Of a stretch of DNA of 64,000 nt, positions 62,199 to 64,000 are shown one piece after another. The notes below the pieces were generated by a model, which saw only the letters and a program-made list of their open reading frames with translations, was not told the DNA's origin and made no database searches. The DNA is from Streptomyces sp. NBC_00510 (lineage in GTDB: Bacteria > Actinomycetota > Actinomycetes > Streptomycetales > Streptomycetaceae). The translations under genes and the position numbers were made by a program. How positions within the stretch are numbered: position 1 is the stretch's first letter; each line of letters begins with the position of its first letter. The stretch is taken from NCBI GenBank assembly GCA_036013505.1, contig CP107851.1, positions 2,356,001-2,420,000 on the forward strand. Reading direction: 5' to 3'.

Positions 62199-62565
62199 TC
62201 AGGCGGCTCGGGTGTAGTTCGCCTGGACGGGCGCGGTCACCTGGGTGCGGGTCCAGGCGCCGATCCCGATGGAGACCAGGGACAGCCACAGGGCCTGGTG
62301 GTCGGCGTCCAGGTGCAGACCGAAGCCCACCGGGCAGCGACGCCGGCCTGGGCGAGGTTGCACAGGGCAGCGCCGACGCTGTCCTTGGCGATGACGGCGA
62401 TCGCGAGGGCCACGACGCAGGCGGCGACGGTGTTGACCAGTGCCTGCTGCTCCACGGTGGCGTGCCAGACGTACGCAGAGCCGAGCTTGACCAGGATGCT
62501 GATCAGGGCGAGCCAGGCGGCGGGCTCGCGTCGCGTCCGAAGAGCAGCACGGGGTTCGTGGGCAT
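62199..62565 (-). pseudogene. Prophage membrane protein (holin-like), frameshifted twice
   Basis: ATG 62565 (MPTNPVLLFGRDA). Indels near 62525 and 62325 separate three frames that together read AAWLALISILVKLGSAYVW, TVAACVVALAIAVIAKDSVG and ALWLSLVSIGIGAWTRTQVT, ending NYTRAA. Three to four hydrophobic segments fit a holin, directly downstream of the endolysin gene on the same strand. The assignment is by position and hydropathy. Confidence 0.55.
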
Positions 62566-62608
62566 GGGGTGCTTCCTTCTGTGAGGTGGGGCGGTGCGAG
62601 GGGCGGGG

Positions 62609-64000
62609 TCAGACATTGGGGACCTTGAGGGCGTCCCAGTCGGCCGTGCTCGGGATGCCGGTCTGCGGGGTGCCCCGGTGCTTCTGCCAGCGCTTGACCG
62701 AGGCGGCGTCCACGGACGTCCAGTCGGGGCCGGGGCCCTGCTTGTAGGCGCCGCAGCCGACGGCAACCAGGCGCTTACCCATGGCGGTGACGACCGCGGA
62801 GTGTCGGCCGGTGCGGAAGAACGTGGCGCCCGGGTACGGCTCGTACAGCGGGGGGATGTTCTTGCCCTTGCCGGTGACGAGCAGGTCCCAGGTCTTGGGG
62901 CCGGGGATGCCGTCGGCGTCCTGGCCTTTCCAGCCCTGGGCGAGCTGGAACGCGCGGGTGGCGGCGCGGTCGGCGTCTCCCCACTTCGGGCCGGGGCCGA
63001 CCTTGTAGTAGCGAGCGCCGCCACGGGTCACGAGCATGCTGCCGAGGCGGGTGACGTAGGCGTTGTTCGCGCCGGGGCCGAACGGGCTGGCGCCGGGGAA
63101 GGCGTTGGGGCTGGCCGGGGTGGCCGGCTTGCTCGGCGTCGGGGGGTGCTTCTTCGGGCTCGAGGTGGCCTTGCCCGGCACGATCGCGGTGTCACACGCG
63201 CCGAAGTCCGTGTGGGAGTTGCCGGGGACCTGGCCGTGGTCGTAGTGGCCCGGCTTGGACTGCCAGGTGCCGCGCGGCCGCGGGTAGGAGCCACCCGGGG
63301 ACTTCGGCGGGTTCCCGGCCGGCCAGACGTCGGGGATCCCGTAAGCGCGCCCGGCCGCGAGCAGCTTGCGGAAGTTCGGCTCCATTGCCGGGTCGAAGCC
63401 CTTCGTCCACGGCGACCGTGCGTAGGCGAGGACCTCCACCTGGATGTTGACCAGGCCTTCCCGGTTGGTGCGGCGGGAGCCGTCGTTCTGCAGGGCCCGG
63501 GCGCTCTGGGTGAGCGGGCCAAACTGCCCGAGGGAGTCGGAGACCGGGTCGTAGATGACCTGGGGCTCGGAGGCGACACGCATCAGGTACGCCGCGACGC
63601 TGTTGAAGTACGACCTGCCGGCGGGGGACTCGGTGCTGTGCCAGGTGAACCGGGGCCCGGACTCGGGGTGGTCCATGGCGCCGCCGATGACCTGGTCACC
63701 GAAGCGCACCGCGCCGTCGATGTAGGCGGGGCCGGTGACCTTGTACCCGGCTTCCGGCATGTCCCGGTCGTCGTACAGGAGCGCGCTCGGGTCGGGGACG
63801 CGAATGTCGAACGGCTCGGCGTCGACCGGGAAGTAGACGTCCAAGTCACCGTCGGAGCGAAGGACACAAAACGCGTCGGGGATGCGCCGGTACGGCAAGA
63901 GGTGCCGCTCGGACTCGGGCAGGGCGGCGATCGCGCGGACCTGGTCGACGTGGGCCTGGTCGCAGGTGCCGAGGTAGGTGGTGGTCAGCTCGCGGTCGTC
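62609..64000 (-). CDS. Phage endolysin, amidase with peptidoglycan-binding repeats (partial)
   Basis: At least 464 aa; the frame remains open to the window edge, so the true start lies outside. An N-terminal segment (DDRELTTTYLGTCDQAHVDQ to VYFPVDAEPFDIR) is unrecognised. The amidase-like domain has TWHSTESPAGRSYF and GHYDHGQVPGNSHTDFGACD, carrying the zinc-ligand histidines. A Pro/Thr linker leads to two similar peptidoglycan-binding repeats (AYVTRLGSMLVTRGGARYY... and AVVTAMGKRLVAVGCGAYKQ...), each with a VGPGP or QGPGP motif. It cleaves the cell wall at the end of phage growth. Confidence 0.75.
   Translation of the reverse strand, partial: DDRELTTTYLGTCDQAHVDQVRAIAALPESERHLLPYRRIPDAFCVLRSDGDLDVYFPVDAEPFDIRVPDPSALLYDDRDMPEAGYKVTGPAYIDGAVRFGDQVIGGAMDHPESGPRFTWHSTESPAGRSYFNSVAAYLMRVASEPQVIYDPVSDSLGQFGPLTQSARALQNDGSRRTNREGLVNIQVEVLAYARSPWTKGFDPAMEPNFRKLLAAGRAYGIPDVWPAGNPPKSPGGSYPRPRGTWQSKPGHYDHGQVPGNSHTDFGACDTAIVPGKATSSPKKHPPTPSKPATPASPNAFPGASPFGPGANNAYVTRLGSMLVTRGGARYYKVGPGPKWGDADRAATRAFQLAQGWKGQDADGIPGPKTWDLLVTGKGKNIPPLYEPYPGATFFRTGRHSAVVTAMGKRLVAVGCGAYKQGPGPDWTSVDAASVKRWQKHRGTPQTGIPSTADWDALKVPNV

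Noticed and set aside
1..64000. tRNA genes, rRNA genes, CRISPR arrays
   Set aside because: No tRNA-like T-loop plus acceptor pairing, no rRNA signature and no spaced direct repeats were seen by eye; a covariance search would be decisive.

Overview
The window looks like accessory DNA of a Streptomyces or close relative. It is very GC-rich, uses GTG starts freely, and carries families typical of actinomycete plasmids, chromosome arms and prophages (DUF6083-, DUF6221- and DUF6011-like proteins, Ku, STAND/TPR proteins, a KorSA-like GntR regulator). No core housekeeping genes, tRNA, rRNA or CRISPR array were seen. Transposons, broken genes and defence-type genes dominate.

Region by region. 0-5.4 kb is a nest of insertion sequences: a frameshifted IS1380 transposase, an IS256 transposase split by an IS110 insertion, and an IS5-like 5' remnant. 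5.6-9.7 kb holds an Mrr-like restriction endonuclease and a reverse-strand group II intron with a frameshifted reverse transcriptase, then the matching IS5-like 3' remnant. 9.76-19.5 kb is the most interesting block. Leftward runs a translationally coupled operon of a DrmA-like helicase, a DrmB-like DUF1998 protein and a UvrD-like SF1 helicase. Rightward, and divergent from it, run an RpoD-like sigma factor, a DUF4365 nuclease-like protein and an unknown 390-aa protein. This resembles the DISARM core without methyltransferase or phospholipase-D subunits, with an added sigma factor. 19.8-28.2 kb is another transposon graveyard: an IS256 element with a passenger gene, recombinase and IstB fragments, an IS5 element and an NF041680-type transposase. 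An alpha/beta hydrolase and two unknown genes survive there.

28.7-36.1 kb carries a GIY-YIG-like protein, a large NB-ARC/TPR STAND ATPase with its small upstream partner, a UvrD-type helicase, a DnaB-N-like protein and a DUF6083 protein. 36.6-39.7 kb has a GntR regulator divergent from a tight operon of small plasmid-type genes. 39.9-46.4 kb holds a truncated methyltransferase and a truncated HTH protein joined at one point, a decayed RecA-like ATPase, small regulatory proteins around a divergent operator, and a PIN protein. A recent IS4 insertion (46.6-48.1 kb, 10-bp target duplication) splits a gene. 48.6-57.5 kb has a tyrosine recombinase, several small unknown genes, a HEPN-motif protein, Ku, a broken lipoprotein and a barstar-like protein. 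57.6-64 kb has two overlapping tyrosine recombinases of Tn554 style and a leftward prophage lysis region (endolysin, membrane protein, coiled-coil protein, collagen-like protein).

Many genes carry single frameshifts or in-frame stops. Several lie in G/C runs, so either heavy decay or uncorrected sequencing indels must be kept in mind.
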